From Bacillus aquiflavi (lineage in GTDB: Bacteria > Bacillota > Bacilli > Bacillales > Cytobacillaceae), in NCBI RefSeq assembly GCF_019915265.1, contig NZ_CP082780.1:3286001-3350000 (forward strand): a DNA stretch of 64,000 nucleotides, written 5' to 3'. The notes under the pieces were generated by a model. That model had not been told where the DNA came from. It searched no databases and saw only the letters and a program-made list of their open reading frames with translations. Both the position numbers and the translations under genes were made by a program. Below, piece by piece: positions 18,613 to 26,496 of this stretch (the stretch's first letter is position 1; the number at the start of each line of letters is the position of its first letter).

Positions 18613-19440
18613 TTATTTTTTACGACCGACTATGAACAAATTATTTCCACGGGATGCAGTTTCTTCTGTTAAAAAACTTTTTTCTAATTGATAAATAGTA
18701 TTAAAAACTTCTTCATTCTCTAAAATATCCTTAATTTTTTCAGTATTGCCTTCTAATTGTGTTTCTTGATAGCCTGGGTAGATAAAAGCCGGAAAACCTA
18801 AAGTATATTCTTTTTCTATACTTTTCTTTATATAAATATCTTCTATACTTTTTGGTGTGAATAAATGTATATATGGCATTTCAGCCGTAAAACGCCCTTT
18901 TTTATTTGAAGCTTTTTTAGCTTCCTCAATATGTCCTAAACTTATATTAAAGAAGATAGCATGGTAAACGCTCGGTACAAATGAAACGATATAACCTCCG
19001 GATTTTACTTTACTCATTATTTCATTTATTACTTTTTCTGGATTTTTAACAAACCCTAATACATTATGAAAGTTAAAAGCGATATCTACTTTGTTATTTT
19101 CAATTAATTTAATGTTGTGTAAATCTCCTTGGATAATATTCCATCTATTATTCAATCTTTTATCTTCTTTTTTTCTTCTTGCTTCATTTAACATTTCTTC
19201 TGATAAGTCATAAGTATAGCCCTTTGCTAATGGATAATTTTCTAATATTTTTTCGGACCATCTACCTGTACCCCCTCCTGCATCCAAAAAAGTAAAGTCT
19301 TTTGGTAATTTATTAAGAATTGTAGATAAACAGTCCCAAAGTAGTTTATCTGATAACTGCCAATAAGCTTGTTCTTCAACTAAATCATACTTCGATGCTT
19401 TATTTTTAAAGTAACTAATTGTTTGGTCTTTAACCTGCAT
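18613..19440 (-). CDS. class I SAM-dependent methyltransferase
   Basis: A 275-residue protein with the Rossmann SAM-binding motif I FLDAGGGTGRWSEKI (about 48-62), motif II GYTYDLSEEMLNEARRK, and a post-motif IIQGDLHNI segment. Only the catalytic domain is obvious, and the C-terminal ~100 residues form a variable cap. The acceptor (O, N or C) cannot be told. AGGAGG precedes the ATG. It sits between the HPr-kinase-like and NUDIX genes in the same operon, so a tailoring methylation is the simplest reading. Confidence 0.85.
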   Translation of the reverse strand: MQVKDQTISYFKNKASKYDLVEEQAYWQLSDKLLWDCLSTILNKLPKDFTFLDAGGGTGRWSEKILENYPLAKGYTYDLSEEMLNEARRKKEDKRLNNRWNIIQGDLHNIKLIENNKVDIAFNFHNVLGFVKNPEKVINEIMSKVKSGGYIVSFVPSVYHAIFFNISLGHIEEAKKASNKKGRFTAEMPYIHLFTPKSIEDIYIKKSIEKEYTLGFPAFIYPGYQETQLEGNTEKIKDILENEEVFNTIYQLEKSFLTEETASRGNNLFIVGRKK

Positions 19441-19467
19441 TTTATTCTACCTCCTGTTTTTAACCTT

Positions 19468-20328
19468 TTATTGGAAAATGTTATTGATGCTAGATTTTAA
19501 TGTAAATCTATATTCATATGCTTTATATTTTTTTACTATATAAAAAGCGTTTTTTAACAAGTGATTACCTATCTCGCCACTTAAGCTATTAGAGTTAAAG
19601 TGAAAAATATGCGACCAATATTGTGATTCGTAAATTCTTTCTTGCAAGCACTTTATAAACGTCCCTTTGTCAACTTCTGCTAATGTATCTTCATTGCTTT
19701 GAGATAGAATATAAAACTTATCTATTTCATACTTACCACGCTCACCAATTAAGCCTGACTTTGATGTATAAGGAGAAGAATATGTCATGAGTTTATCGTT
19801 TTCTTTAGTTATAATAGCAGTGTCATCGGTTAACACTTTATAACCGCCCATAATCGCTTTATGAGCAGTAGTTGATTTACCAGCCCCACTAGGCCCCATG
19901 AAAATGTGTGCTTTATTATTGACTATAATTGCAGCACAATGAATCATGAAACCCCTTTTTTTAGCTAATACTGGATACAGCGAAATCCTTTGTGAAAATT
20001 CCCAATATTTTTTCCTATCATGATCAAATAAGTGATCAAATCCCTCATATACATTAATGATTGAATTTAAGTTTTTATCCCACATACAATCTATTTTGAT
20101 GTTTCTTTCAGAACTTACTTCTACTTTTCTGTTCTCCCACTTAATAATGTCTTTATTAGGGCTTTTATACTGACCTTCAGACCAGGAAGCGATATGACAA
20201 TGGTGGTCAAATTTATTATCATCAATTAGTGCATGTCTATAATATTCTTTTAACTCTTCTTCTAATTTACTTAAGCTATTTTCAAGTGTAATTTTTACTT
20301 TTAATGGACCAACTTGATAGAAAAACAT
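19468..20328 (-). CDS. HPr-kinase-like P-loop protein of the RiPP-associated type
   Basis: About 286 residues. The ATG at 20328 (MFFYQVGPLKV) is preferred because AGGTGA lies eight bases upstream; a GTG four codons earlier overlaps that site. The C-terminal half resembles the HPr kinase/phosphorylase catalytic domain: MIHCAAIIVN, Walker A MGPSGAGKSTT (about 150-160) and acidic LTDDTAII. The N-terminal part is family-specific. These stand-alone HprK homologues occur in lasso-peptide and other PqqD-containing clusters; in the paeninodin cluster the homologue phosphorylates the precursor C-terminal Ser. The candidate peptide at 35002-35079 has no Ser or Thr in its C-terminal half, so the target here may be something else. 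Confidence 0.8.
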   Translation of the reverse strand: MFFYQVGPLKVKITLENSLSKLEEELKEYYRHALIDDNKFDHHCHIASWSEGQYKSPNKDIIKWENRKVEVSSERNIKIDCMWDKNLNSIINVYEGFDHLFDHDRKKYWEFSQRISLYPVLAKKRGFMIHCAAIIVNNKAHIFMGPSGAGKSTTAHKAIMGGYKVLTDDTAIITKENDKLMTYSSPYTSKSGLIGERGKYEIDKFYILSQSNEDTLAEVDKGTFIKCLQERIYESQYWSHIFHFNSNSLSGEIGNHLLKNAFYIVKKYKAYEYRFTLKSSINNIFQ

Positions 20329-20348
20329 GATTATTATCACCTGCTGTC

Positions 20349-21809
20349 CTAAGATCTTTTTAGTTTACCAGTAGCAGTCTTTTGTATTTCTTCTACAATA
20401 TTAATTTTTCTTGGTATTTTGTAACTTGATAGATGATTATTGCAAAATTCCATTATTTTTTGGATTAAAGTTTCGGCGCTATCAAATTCTATTGGGACAA
20501 TAAACGCTACTGGAATTTCACCATATAAAGGATGTTTCTCACCTTTTACGATCATTTCTTTTATTTGATTGAATTCACCTTTAAGTATTTCCTCAATTTC
20601 TTCAGGACTTACTCTTATTCCATTAACTTTTATTGTATTATTAACTCTACCTACTATATGCAGCTCATGATTCTGATCTAAGTACCCTAAATCGCCGTTT
20701 TTTAGTAAGCCATTACTCAGCACTCTTTTCGTACTTTCCGGATCGCGGAAATACCCATTCATAAGACTTTTACTCTTTATATATACTTCACCCACTTCAT
20801 TAACTTTTAATTTTTTGTTTTGCGCTATTATTTTGATTGAAACACCTTCCAAAGGCTTACCAACATTAGTCATATCATAGTCATTTTCAATAAATTTAGT
20901 TGTTATTCTTGGCCCTGCCTCGGTCTGACCATATGTTTGAACTAATTTAGTTTGATTAAATCTTTTTTTAATAGCTGTTATTATTTCAGAAGAAACAGCT
21001 CCTCCACCAAAACATATATATTTTAATGATGAAAGGTTAAAATTTTGGAAAATATCCTCTCTTAATAAAGTAAAAGATTTTAGTAAAGTAGGAACAGCGG
21101 TAAATGTACTTACTTCATTTTTCTCAATTAGTTTTAGTAAATATCTGGGGTCTGCCATTTTTCTATCATAAATTACTAAAGTACTTCCTAAGTAAATATG
21201 TGCTAGAAATTGAGATGTATTACAGTAACCAAATGGCATGGGCAAAACAATTAATACAGTATCTTTATTACATAAATTTAATGATTTTATATGTGCTTTT
21301 AAGTTTGAAACAATCGATGAAAATGAATGCCCTACAAACTTTGGTGTTGATGTTGTTCCAGAAGTTTGAAGTATTAATGATGTATTTGTCTTTTCCTTAT
21401 TTATTAACTTTAACGTTGCCGTGTCAGTGCTATTTTTAACTGAATGAATTAGATGATATTTAAATGCGTTATTATTAATCTTTTCTTTCCCAAGTGTGTT
21501 TGTAATGATTAATTCAACACCAGCTTTATTCAATATTATATTCACATCATGTGAGCTTAATTTCCAATAGACAGGCATTATAATAGCACCTAACATAGAA
21601 GCAGAAAAAAAAGAAATAACATATTCTATAGAGTTTGGAAGAAAGATTGCTATGATGGTTTTATTTTTACTTAATAACTCATGTTGACACTTAGTTACTT
21701 CTAGAAGTAATTCCCGATATGTAAGCGATTTTGATCCTTCAATAATAGCTTTTTTATTTGGATATCTTCCGGCTGAATCTAGTAAAAGGTCTCCAAAAGT
21801 CAGTGGCAT
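20349..21809 (-). CDS. AMP-forming acyl/aryl ligase (ANL superfamily)
   Basis: About 486 residues. The start at 21809 (MPLTFGDLL) is chosen because AAGGAG lies 8-9 bases upstream. ANL motifs are in order: ILQTSGTTSTPKFV (phosphate-binding loop), YGQTEAGPR (motif A5), GDLGYLDQNHELHIVGR (A7/A8) and the C-terminal catalytic Lys in KTATGKLKRS. The length equals that of stand-alone acyl-CoA ligases and carrier-protein-loading enzymes. With an ACP gene two positions upstream it most likely adenylates a carboxylic acid and loads it on that ACP or on CoA. Acid identity is unknown. The gene overlaps the SDR gene end closely (translational coupling). Confidence 0.9.
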   Translation of the reverse strand: MPLTFGDLLLDSAGRYPNKKAIIEGSKSLTYRELLLEVTKCQHELLSKNKTIIAIFLPNSIEYVISFFSASMLGAIIMPVYWKLSSHDVNIILNKAGVELIITNTLGKEKINNNAFKYHLIHSVKNSTDTATLKLINKEKTNTSLILQTSGTTSTPKFVGHSFSSIVSNLKAHIKSLNLCNKDTVLIVLPMPFGYCNTSQFLAHIYLGSTLVIYDRKMADPRYLLKLIEKNEVSTFTAVPTLLKSFTLLREDIFQNFNLSSLKYICFGGGAVSSEIITAIKKRFNQTKLVQTYGQTEAGPRITTKFIENDYDMTNVGKPLEGVSIKIIAQNKKLKVNEVGEVYIKSKSLMNGYFRDPESTKRVLSNGLLKNGDLGYLDQNHELHIVGRVNNTIKVNGIRVSPEEIEEILKGEFNQIKEMIVKGEKHPLYGEIPVAFIVPIEFDSAETLIQKIMEFCNNHLSSYKIPRKINIVEEIQKTATGKLKRS

Positions 21810-21823
21810 CACTTTACACTCCT

Positions 21824-22555
21824 TCACATTCTGCTATCCACTTTAAACACTTGACCAGATACGGTTGAGACATAATCAGAAATTAAATATAAAATAAAGT
21901 TTGATAATTCCTCAGCAGTTGAAACTTTAGATAATACACTAGATTCAATCGCTGCTTGTTTTTTTCTAGGATCATTTTTATTTAAATTTGTCATAATAAA
22001 TCCGGGGCAAACAGCGTTAACACTAATATTAAATTTACCGAGATCTTTTGCTAAAGATTTCATCAGTCCGATTAATGCAGCTTTTGATGCAGAGTAGTTT
22101 GCTTGACCATAAGACCCCACTAAACCTTTTGTAGATGCAATAAATAATACTTTACCTAATTTGTTTCTTACCATATGATTAGTAACGATTTTACTTGATA
22201 AAAAGGCACCATTAATGTTCACATCCATTACATGTTCCCAATCTTGAATTCTCATCAGTCCAAAAAGGGAATCACTGCACACTCCCGAATTATAGATAAA
22301 CACATCGACCCGATTTAACTTTTTAATTAATTTGCTAATTCCTTCTTTTATACTTTTATTATCTTTCACATTTACTTGTTCTATAAAAAGATTTTCTTTA
22401 TATTTTTCGAATTCATTGTTTAAATCTATCTTATTTTTAAAGTATGTAGCTCCTACACGGCAACCTTCTTTTAATAATTTTTTTAATAGATCTTTACCAA
22501 GATCACTTGAACCGCCTACAAGCAAGATGTTTTTGTTTTTTAAAGATATGATCAT
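21824..22555 (-). CDS. short-chain dehydrogenase/reductase (FabG-like)
   Basis: A 243-residue SDR with a cofactor motif LLVGGSSDLGKDLL (a GGSSxxG variant of TGxxxGxG), an NSGV segment in place of NAG, active-site Ser in IASTKG, and the YSASK Tyr/Lys pair. The C-terminus (SGQVFKVDSRM) is typical of FabG-type ketoreductases. Its start overlaps the ACP stop by four bases and its end nearly overlaps the ligase start. Co-occurrence with an ACP suggests reduction of an ACP-bound ketone. Confidence 0.9.
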   Translation of the reverse strand: MIISLKNKNILLVGGSSDLGKDLLKKLLKEGCRVGATYFKNKIDLNNEFEKYKENLFIEQVNVKDNKSIKEGISKLIKKLNRVDVFIYNSGVCSDSLFGLMRIQDWEHVMDVNINGAFLSSKIVTNHMVRNKLGKVLFIASTKGLVGSYGQANYSASKAALIGLMKSLAKDLGKFNISVNAVCPGFIMTNLNKNDPRKKQAAIESSVLSKVSTAEELSNFILYLISDYVSTVSGQVFKVDSRM

Positions 22556-22827
22556 GAAACTTGTTGGTCCTTGTTGGAGTTTTTTTCTAAGTACTGCACA
22601 AGGTTGCCGATTTTTTCGAATAACTCATGATTAATATCTTCATCTTCCATATCAATTCCAAATTCATCTTCTAACCTTAGTACTAACTGTAGAACCATAA
22701 TGGAGTCAAAATTAAGTTCATCTACTAGGTTAGAGTCTAAGGTAAGTTCTTGGGTAATTGATACTCCATTTTCATTAGCCTCTTCACGAATAATTTGAAA
22801 TAGCTGATTTTTTAGATCCATCACCAT
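22552..22827 (-). CDS. acyl carrier protein
   Basis: About 91 residues from ATG 22827, chosen because AAAGGAG lies five bases upstream; an upstream ATG in the same frame has no such signal. The phosphopantetheine attachment site is LVDELNFDSIMVLQLV, where DSI replaces the usual DSL, followed by an acidic helix (LEDEFGIDMEDEDINHELF). The start lies inside the last codons of the adenylating enzyme gene in another frame, so the two are translationally coupled. No dedicated phosphopantetheinyl transferase is seen in the window. Confidence 0.88.
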   Translation of the reverse strand: MVMDLKNQLFQIIREEANENGVSITQELTLDSNLVDELNFDSIMVLQLVLRLEDEFGIDMEDEDINHELFEKIGNLVQYLEKNSNKDQQVS

Positions 22828-24043
22828 TATTCTCCTTTCTTTTATATGTTTCAAAATATTTGAATTTTCCGAATTTATTAGGAATAAAATCCCTTTCTAT
22901 CACTTTAAACTCTGTTTGATTTGGAAGCCTCTCCTTAATCTCTTCTTTTAATTTTTGTTTAATCATCCTACTATAGTTCTTTCCTGGAACCAGTTCCATA
23001 AGTAAAACCTTTTCTGCTGCTTGTATAATCTTAAATTGGCGTACACTATCTGGATATAGCCTATTCATTTTTATGACAACATAATGAAAAAGAATAGGAT
23101 TTGCAGTCCAATCCTCGATTTTAAGATAATCTTGTGAGCGGCCCCCTGTAATTTTGATAATTGGACTTTCATTCCCACATGAACAATTCATTAATTCTTT
23201 ATGGACTAAATCTCCGATATGATATCTTATTAACGGCCACGTTTTATTACTTAAATCTGTAACCACTAACTCCCCTATGCCCTTTTCATCCACATTCACA
23301 ACTTCATAATAAAAACGTTCATTTAAGATATGCATGTTTCCCTCATGACAGCTCATGCCGAGGCACCAAAACTCCCTACAACCATAATGATTATATAGTA
23401 TTGGCCCAAATGCTCTTTGTATAGCTTTTTTTTGATAATCAAACAACATTTCACCATTAGCTTCTACATATTTTATAGATAGTTCATTAATATTGTAATT
23501 ATTTTTTATAATATGGTTAGAAAAAATATAAAGTGCTGAAGGCACCCCTAGAAGCCATTTAGGCTTATATTCTTTAAGTGCTTCATAATAATCATTTAAA
23601 TTATCGTGCGACATGTTTAACATTGACAAATATAACGCGTTATCAACTAACTGAATTTTATCTGTCTTTAAGTCATTTTCTGTAAATGCATAAAACATTG
23701 CATACAAATCTTTAGGGTTAACTCGAGCATTTTCCTTTCTAAATGTCCAAAGATCTTTTGTTTTCCTTAATACCTCACTTATTCCCTTGTAACATTTTAA
23801 AGGACTTCCAGTTGAACCGCTTGTATACTCTGTTGTTAAATTATTCCTACGGGATATTGTAAGCAACGTTTCTTCCTTACCAATAATATCCTCCTTATAT
23901 AAAATAGGAATACGTGTAAATATATCCTGATCTAACTCTTCAGGATTAAAGTTAGATAATTGCTTATGATAAAAATTGGAATTTCCTTTAGCATAACTCA
24001 ATAGTGCTTTTAATTTTTCTAACTTCTCCATTGACCAATTCAT
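22784..24043 (-). CDS. PaaK/CapK-like adenylate-forming enzyme
   Basis: A 419-residue member of the phenylacetate-CoA ligase/CapK branch of the ANL superfamily. It has YTSGSTGSPLKCYKG (P-loop), YVEANGEML, NHYGCREFWCLGMSC (motif A5 with Cys residues), WPLIRYHIGD, a CSCGNESPIIKITGGR segment typical of the branch, and a C-terminal lid ending GKFKYFETYKR. Such enzymes activate aryl or acyl acids as adenylates and transfer them to CoA, carrier proteins or amines. With a second ANL enzyme and an ACP in the same operon, two acids may be activated. No signal peptide. Overlaps the ACP gene. Confidence 0.85.
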   Translation of the reverse strand: MNWSMEKLEKLKALLSYAKGNSNFYHKQLSNFNPEELDQDIFTRIPILYKEDIIGKEETLLTISRRNNLTTEYTSGSTGSPLKCYKGISEVLRKTKDLWTFRKENARVNPKDLYAMFYAFTENDLKTDKIQLVDNALYLSMLNMSHDNLNDYYEALKEYKPKWLLGVPSALYIFSNHIIKNNYNINELSIKYVEANGEMLFDYQKKAIQRAFGPILYNHYGCREFWCLGMSCHEGNMHILNERFYYEVVNVDEKGIGELVVTDLSNKTWPLIRYHIGDLVHKELMNCSCGNESPIIKITGGRSQDYLKIEDWTANPILFHYVVIKMNRLYPDSVRQFKIIQAAEKVLLMELVPGKNYSRMIKQKLKEEIKERLPNQTEFKVIERDFIPNKFGKFKYFETYKRKENNGDGSKKSAISNYS

Positions 24044-24087
24044 GGCTGTCCTCCTCTCTTTAACAGATTTTGATCATAAACAAACCC

Positions 24088-25182
24088 TTAATTAACTGCT
24101 GATGATTCCCTTAATTCAAATAAGTAGCTACTGATCATACTATGAAATCTCTCAAGGTTTTCTAAGTAATTAAGTGATAATGTAATTTCCCAGTCATTTC
24201 TAATTAATCCTAAGCAACACAACTCAAGTAACACTATTATCATTGCACTAGGTATCATATTAATTAATCTGTTGTCACCGTCATTATAGTCACTAAAATA
24301 GCCACGATAAAATGCAGTAAATAATTCTTTTTGAGGAGAGTTTATATGCATTTTCTGAAACATTGATGTAAAAGGCTTATATTCAATTACTGAAAAATCT
24401 ACTAATCCCTCAGCAATATCATGAATCGGATCATCTATACATACATTATCATAATCATAAATACTCTTAATCTCGTTCTCTGTTGAAAAAGTAATATTAT
24501 TTGGGTTATAATCACCGTGTACAATTACCCTATCTTTTCCATAAAATAATGTTAAGAGTTCTTTCTCATACCTTTTTATTAACATATTCGCTTTTTTTAT
24601 GAATAGTAAATACAGCTTTTGCTTTTGTTCTGTAAGGCCATTTCTTCTCTTTTTAAAATTACGCATTAGTAAGTTTAGAATTCCTTTAGCATTTTCCATT
24701 ATTGTTTCTGTTTTAAAATTCAAAGGACTAGTAATGAATTTTTTTGTGTTTTTGTGAAATTCCCGAAGTACTTTACCAGCATAAAATGCTTGTTTTCGAT
24801 TATAACTCCATCCATTACCAAATATAAACTCTTGAATAAAATATTCTTTGCCTAATAAATTAACTGAAAGACTTTCGTCGTTACTCATTAGTATTTTAGG
24901 TGATTTCCCATTAATAAAATGTAATTCATTTTGTAAACTAAGTATTGCCTTTATATAATCTGTTTTTATATACCAAGGAATTTCTTTTAACATAAAATAT
25001 CCTTGTTCAATCTTAATTATAATTTTCCTTGATGTTTCAGATCTTTTATTTAAAAAAATGGGCTTATTGTTAACACCCACATATGGTAGTACTTTTTCAA
25101 TGTTAATGTTGTATACGTCCTCTAACTCTTGAAAAATTTCATCTGGGATAAGCCCCATATTATAATCAACAGGTTTAAGCAT
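24088..25182 (-). CDS. aminoglycoside-phosphotransferase/CotS-like kinase
   Basis: About 364 residues from the ATG at 25182 (MLKPVDYNMG); a GTG three codons upstream overlaps the AAAGGGG ribosome binding site. It has the APH-fold catalytic loop VIVHGDYNPNNITF (about residues 210-223) and the metal-binding IYDYDNVCIDDPIHDIAEG. The family phosphorylates hydroxyls of small molecules or acts as CotS-type spore coat kinases. Within this operon a small-molecule or peptide kinase is the better reading. It could produce a phosphorylated pathway intermediate or modify the product for self-protection. Confidence 0.82.
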   Translation of the reverse strand: MLKPVDYNMGLIPDEIFQELEDVYNINIEKVLPYVGVNNKPIFLNKRSETSRKIIIKIEQGYFMLKEIPWYIKTDYIKAILSLQNELHFINGKSPKILMSNDESLSVNLLGKEYFIQEFIFGNGWSYNRKQAFYAGKVLREFHKNTKKFITSPLNFKTETIMENAKGILNLLMRNFKKRRNGLTEQKQKLYLLFIKKANMLIKRYEKELLTLFYGKDRVIVHGDYNPNNITFSTENEIKSIYDYDNVCIDDPIHDIAEGLVDFSVIEYKPFTSMFQKMHINSPQKELFTAFYRGYFSDYNDGDNRLINMIPSAMIIVLLELCCLGLIRNDWEITLSLNYLENLERFHSMISSYLFELRESSAVN

Positions 25183-25221
25183 GCTTCTCACCCCTTTCTA
25201 TCATAAACTATTTTTGAAGTA

Positions 25222-25956
25222 TTAAGTATTTTTTTTTGATATATCTATAAATGTTGATGTAACAGGATGATTAGGATTCTCAATAACGAAAGGTGTATCT
25301 ATATTGTTGCTCAAATCAAATAACATGGGTAATTCTGCTAATATATGAATATCATTCGGCTCAGCAAGCTGTTGGAGTGTATTTCCAGAATAAAATTTAT
25401 TTTTTTCGAAACACTTATCACATTCAAGATATGACATATTTTCAATTAAACCAATAATATCTAAACCAATCCTCCTTATAAAATCAATCCCTCTTTGAGT
25501 ATCAGCAAAACTTAATTCTTGAGGAGTTGTGACTAAAAGAACCGCTCCTTGCAACTTAGACATAAGATAACTATGGACATAGTTTGTCCCAGGAGGTAAA
25601 TCTACGATTAGTATGTCTACATCCCACTTTACATCTAGTAATAATTGAGACATTGCACCTTCTAATACTTTTCCAGTAAAATATAGATTTTCAGATTGAT
25701 TATTGATAAATCCTGTTGAAGAAACTTTAATTCCGTTCACTTCTGCAGGATAAATAACCATATCCCGGAAATAGATTTGTTTTGTGAATGATAGTCCCTT
25801 TATAAGATTGGGGATGCTAGGACTTTCTATGTCTGCATCAAAAAGCCCTATTTTCTTGTTTGAAAGTGACGATAGTGTAAAAGCTAAGTTGGCAGAAACC
25901 GTAGATTTACCTACCCCTCCCTTTCCACTATAAACATATAAAACAAAAGGTTTCAT
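25222..25956 (-). CDS. Mrp/ApbC-like deviant Walker A ATPase (Fe-S carrier type)
   Basis: A 244-residue protein with deviant Walker A SGKGGVGKSTVSANLA (about 10-25), DADIESPSIPNL, the IVDLPPGTNYVHSYL motif, and a C-terminal LIENMSYLECDKCFEKNKF containing a C-x-x-C pair. This is the signature of Mrp/NBP35/ApbC proteins, which bind and transfer Fe-S clusters, rather than of partition ParA proteins. It is the first gene of the nine-gene operon, with a good promoter upstream. No obvious Fe-S enzyme is encoded in the operon, so its client is unknown. A nucleotide-dependent regulatory or scaffold role is an alternative. Confidence 0.82.
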   Translation of the reverse strand: MKPFVLYVYSGKGGVGKSTVSANLAFTLSSLSNKKIGLFDADIESPSIPNLIKGLSFTKQIYFRDMVIYPAEVNGIKVSSTGFINNQSENLYFTGKVLEGAMSQLLLDVKWDVDILIVDLPPGTNYVHSYLMSKLQGAVLLVTTPQELSFADTQRGIDFIRRIGLDIIGLIENMSYLECDKCFEKNKFYSGNTLQQLAEPNDIHILAELPMLFDLSNNIDTPFVIENPNHPVTSTFIDISKKNT

Positions 25957-25994
25957 AGAAAACTCCCTTTTTTCAAAATATTTAGTTTATTAAT

Positions 25995-26024
25995 TTTATA
26001 ACAAAAAATGACGATATAAGTCAA
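25995..26024 (-). promoter_or_regulatory. promoter of the nine-gene biosynthetic operon
   Basis: On the minus strand TTGACT (26024-26019), an 18-base spacer and TATAAA (26000-25995) form a sigma-A-like promoter about 40 bases before the first gene, whose ribosome binding site is AAGGGAG. Confidence 0.6.
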
Positions 26025-26102
26025 ATATAGAGAATTTTCAATAAAAATAAAAAACTTTAATTTCAATTTGAAAGTAAAATGTACCTTTCCCTCAAAAAAT
26101 AT

Positions 26103-26130
26103 GATATATATATATTTATATACATATATC
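26103..26130. promoter_or_regulatory. 28-bp AT-rich near-palindrome between the divergent operons
   Basis: The segment begins GATATAT and ends ATATATC; comparison with its own reverse complement shows four mismatched positions of 28. It is built from TATA steps and includes ATATATGTA on the minus strand, a block also found in the exact palindrome at 35113-35136 before the peptide gene. Low-complexity AT sequence makes chance similarity possible. Confidence 0.3.
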
Positions 26131-26260
26131 TCTATAAAGTAAATAGAAAATGACTTGCCTCTCTAAAAATATTATGGTATTTTTCATATAATTAATTTTT
26201 GAATTTTTTTAATATTTGATCTATTATTAAGACCCGCAGTAATATGTTAAGAGGAAAATA

Positions 26261-26284
26261 ATGGATTGTGGAGTTTCTAGGTAA
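26261..26284 (+). other. possible heptapeptide mini-ORF
   Basis: ATG GAT TGT GGA GTT TCT AGG TAA encodes a seven-residue peptide with a weak purine-rich site (AAGAGG) upstream. Microcin C-type precursors are heptapeptides, and this lies before an operon with an MccF-like gene, so I record it. Such short ORFs are frequent by chance. Confidence 0.12.
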
Positions 26285-26341
26285 CAATTACTTAAAAAGA
26301 AAAACTTTAAACGCAACAGTCACAAATTGGGAATTACTAGA

Positions 26342-26413
26342 ATGTTTAAAAGGGTGTTTAAAGCTTTTTATGCTTCATTTATAACGTTTTTTTTCATCGC
26401 CTTCACCATTTAA
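26342..26413 (+). CDS. possible 23-residue cationic hydrophobic peptide
   Basis: From ATG at 26342 the frame reads MFKRVFKAFYASF and continues with a Phe/Ile-rich segment to TAA, 23 residues in all. It has a basic N-terminus and a hydrophobic remainder, like a single membrane helix or a phenol-soluble-modulin/leaderless-type peptide. The upstream ribosome binding site is weak (GGGA at a long distance). It precedes the promoter of the plus-strand operon, so it would need its own transcript. Real only if conserved in relatives. Confidence 0.25.
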   Translation: MFKRVFKAFYASFITFFFIAFTI

Positions 26414-26424
26414 AAAGCAAACCT

Positions 26425-26453
26425 TTGACATTAAAAGAACTAACAAATTATAG
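26425..26453 (+). promoter_or_regulatory. promoter of the plus-strand operon
   Basis: TTGACA (26425-26430), 17 bases, and TTATAG (26448-26453) precede the AsnRS-like gene. If this is the promoter, an apparent TTG-started extension of that gene is not translated, and the start is the ATG at 26497 behind GAGGAG. Confidence 0.5.
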
Positions 26454-26496
26454 GCGAATAATAACGCCTAAACATAATATACGAGGAGTGTTATGT

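Noticed and set aside
26261-26284. Seven-codon ORF as a microcin C-type precursor
   Set aside because: The ribosome binding site is weak, the peptide does not end in Asn, and no MccB-like adenylating enzyme of the ThiF type is encoded nearby. Listed only as a low-confidence mini-ORF.
26425-26496. Extended N-terminus of the AsnRS-like protein from TTG 26425
   Set aside because: This TTG is part of a TTGACA -35 box and has no ribosome binding site. The ATG at 26497 has GAGGAG at the right distance.
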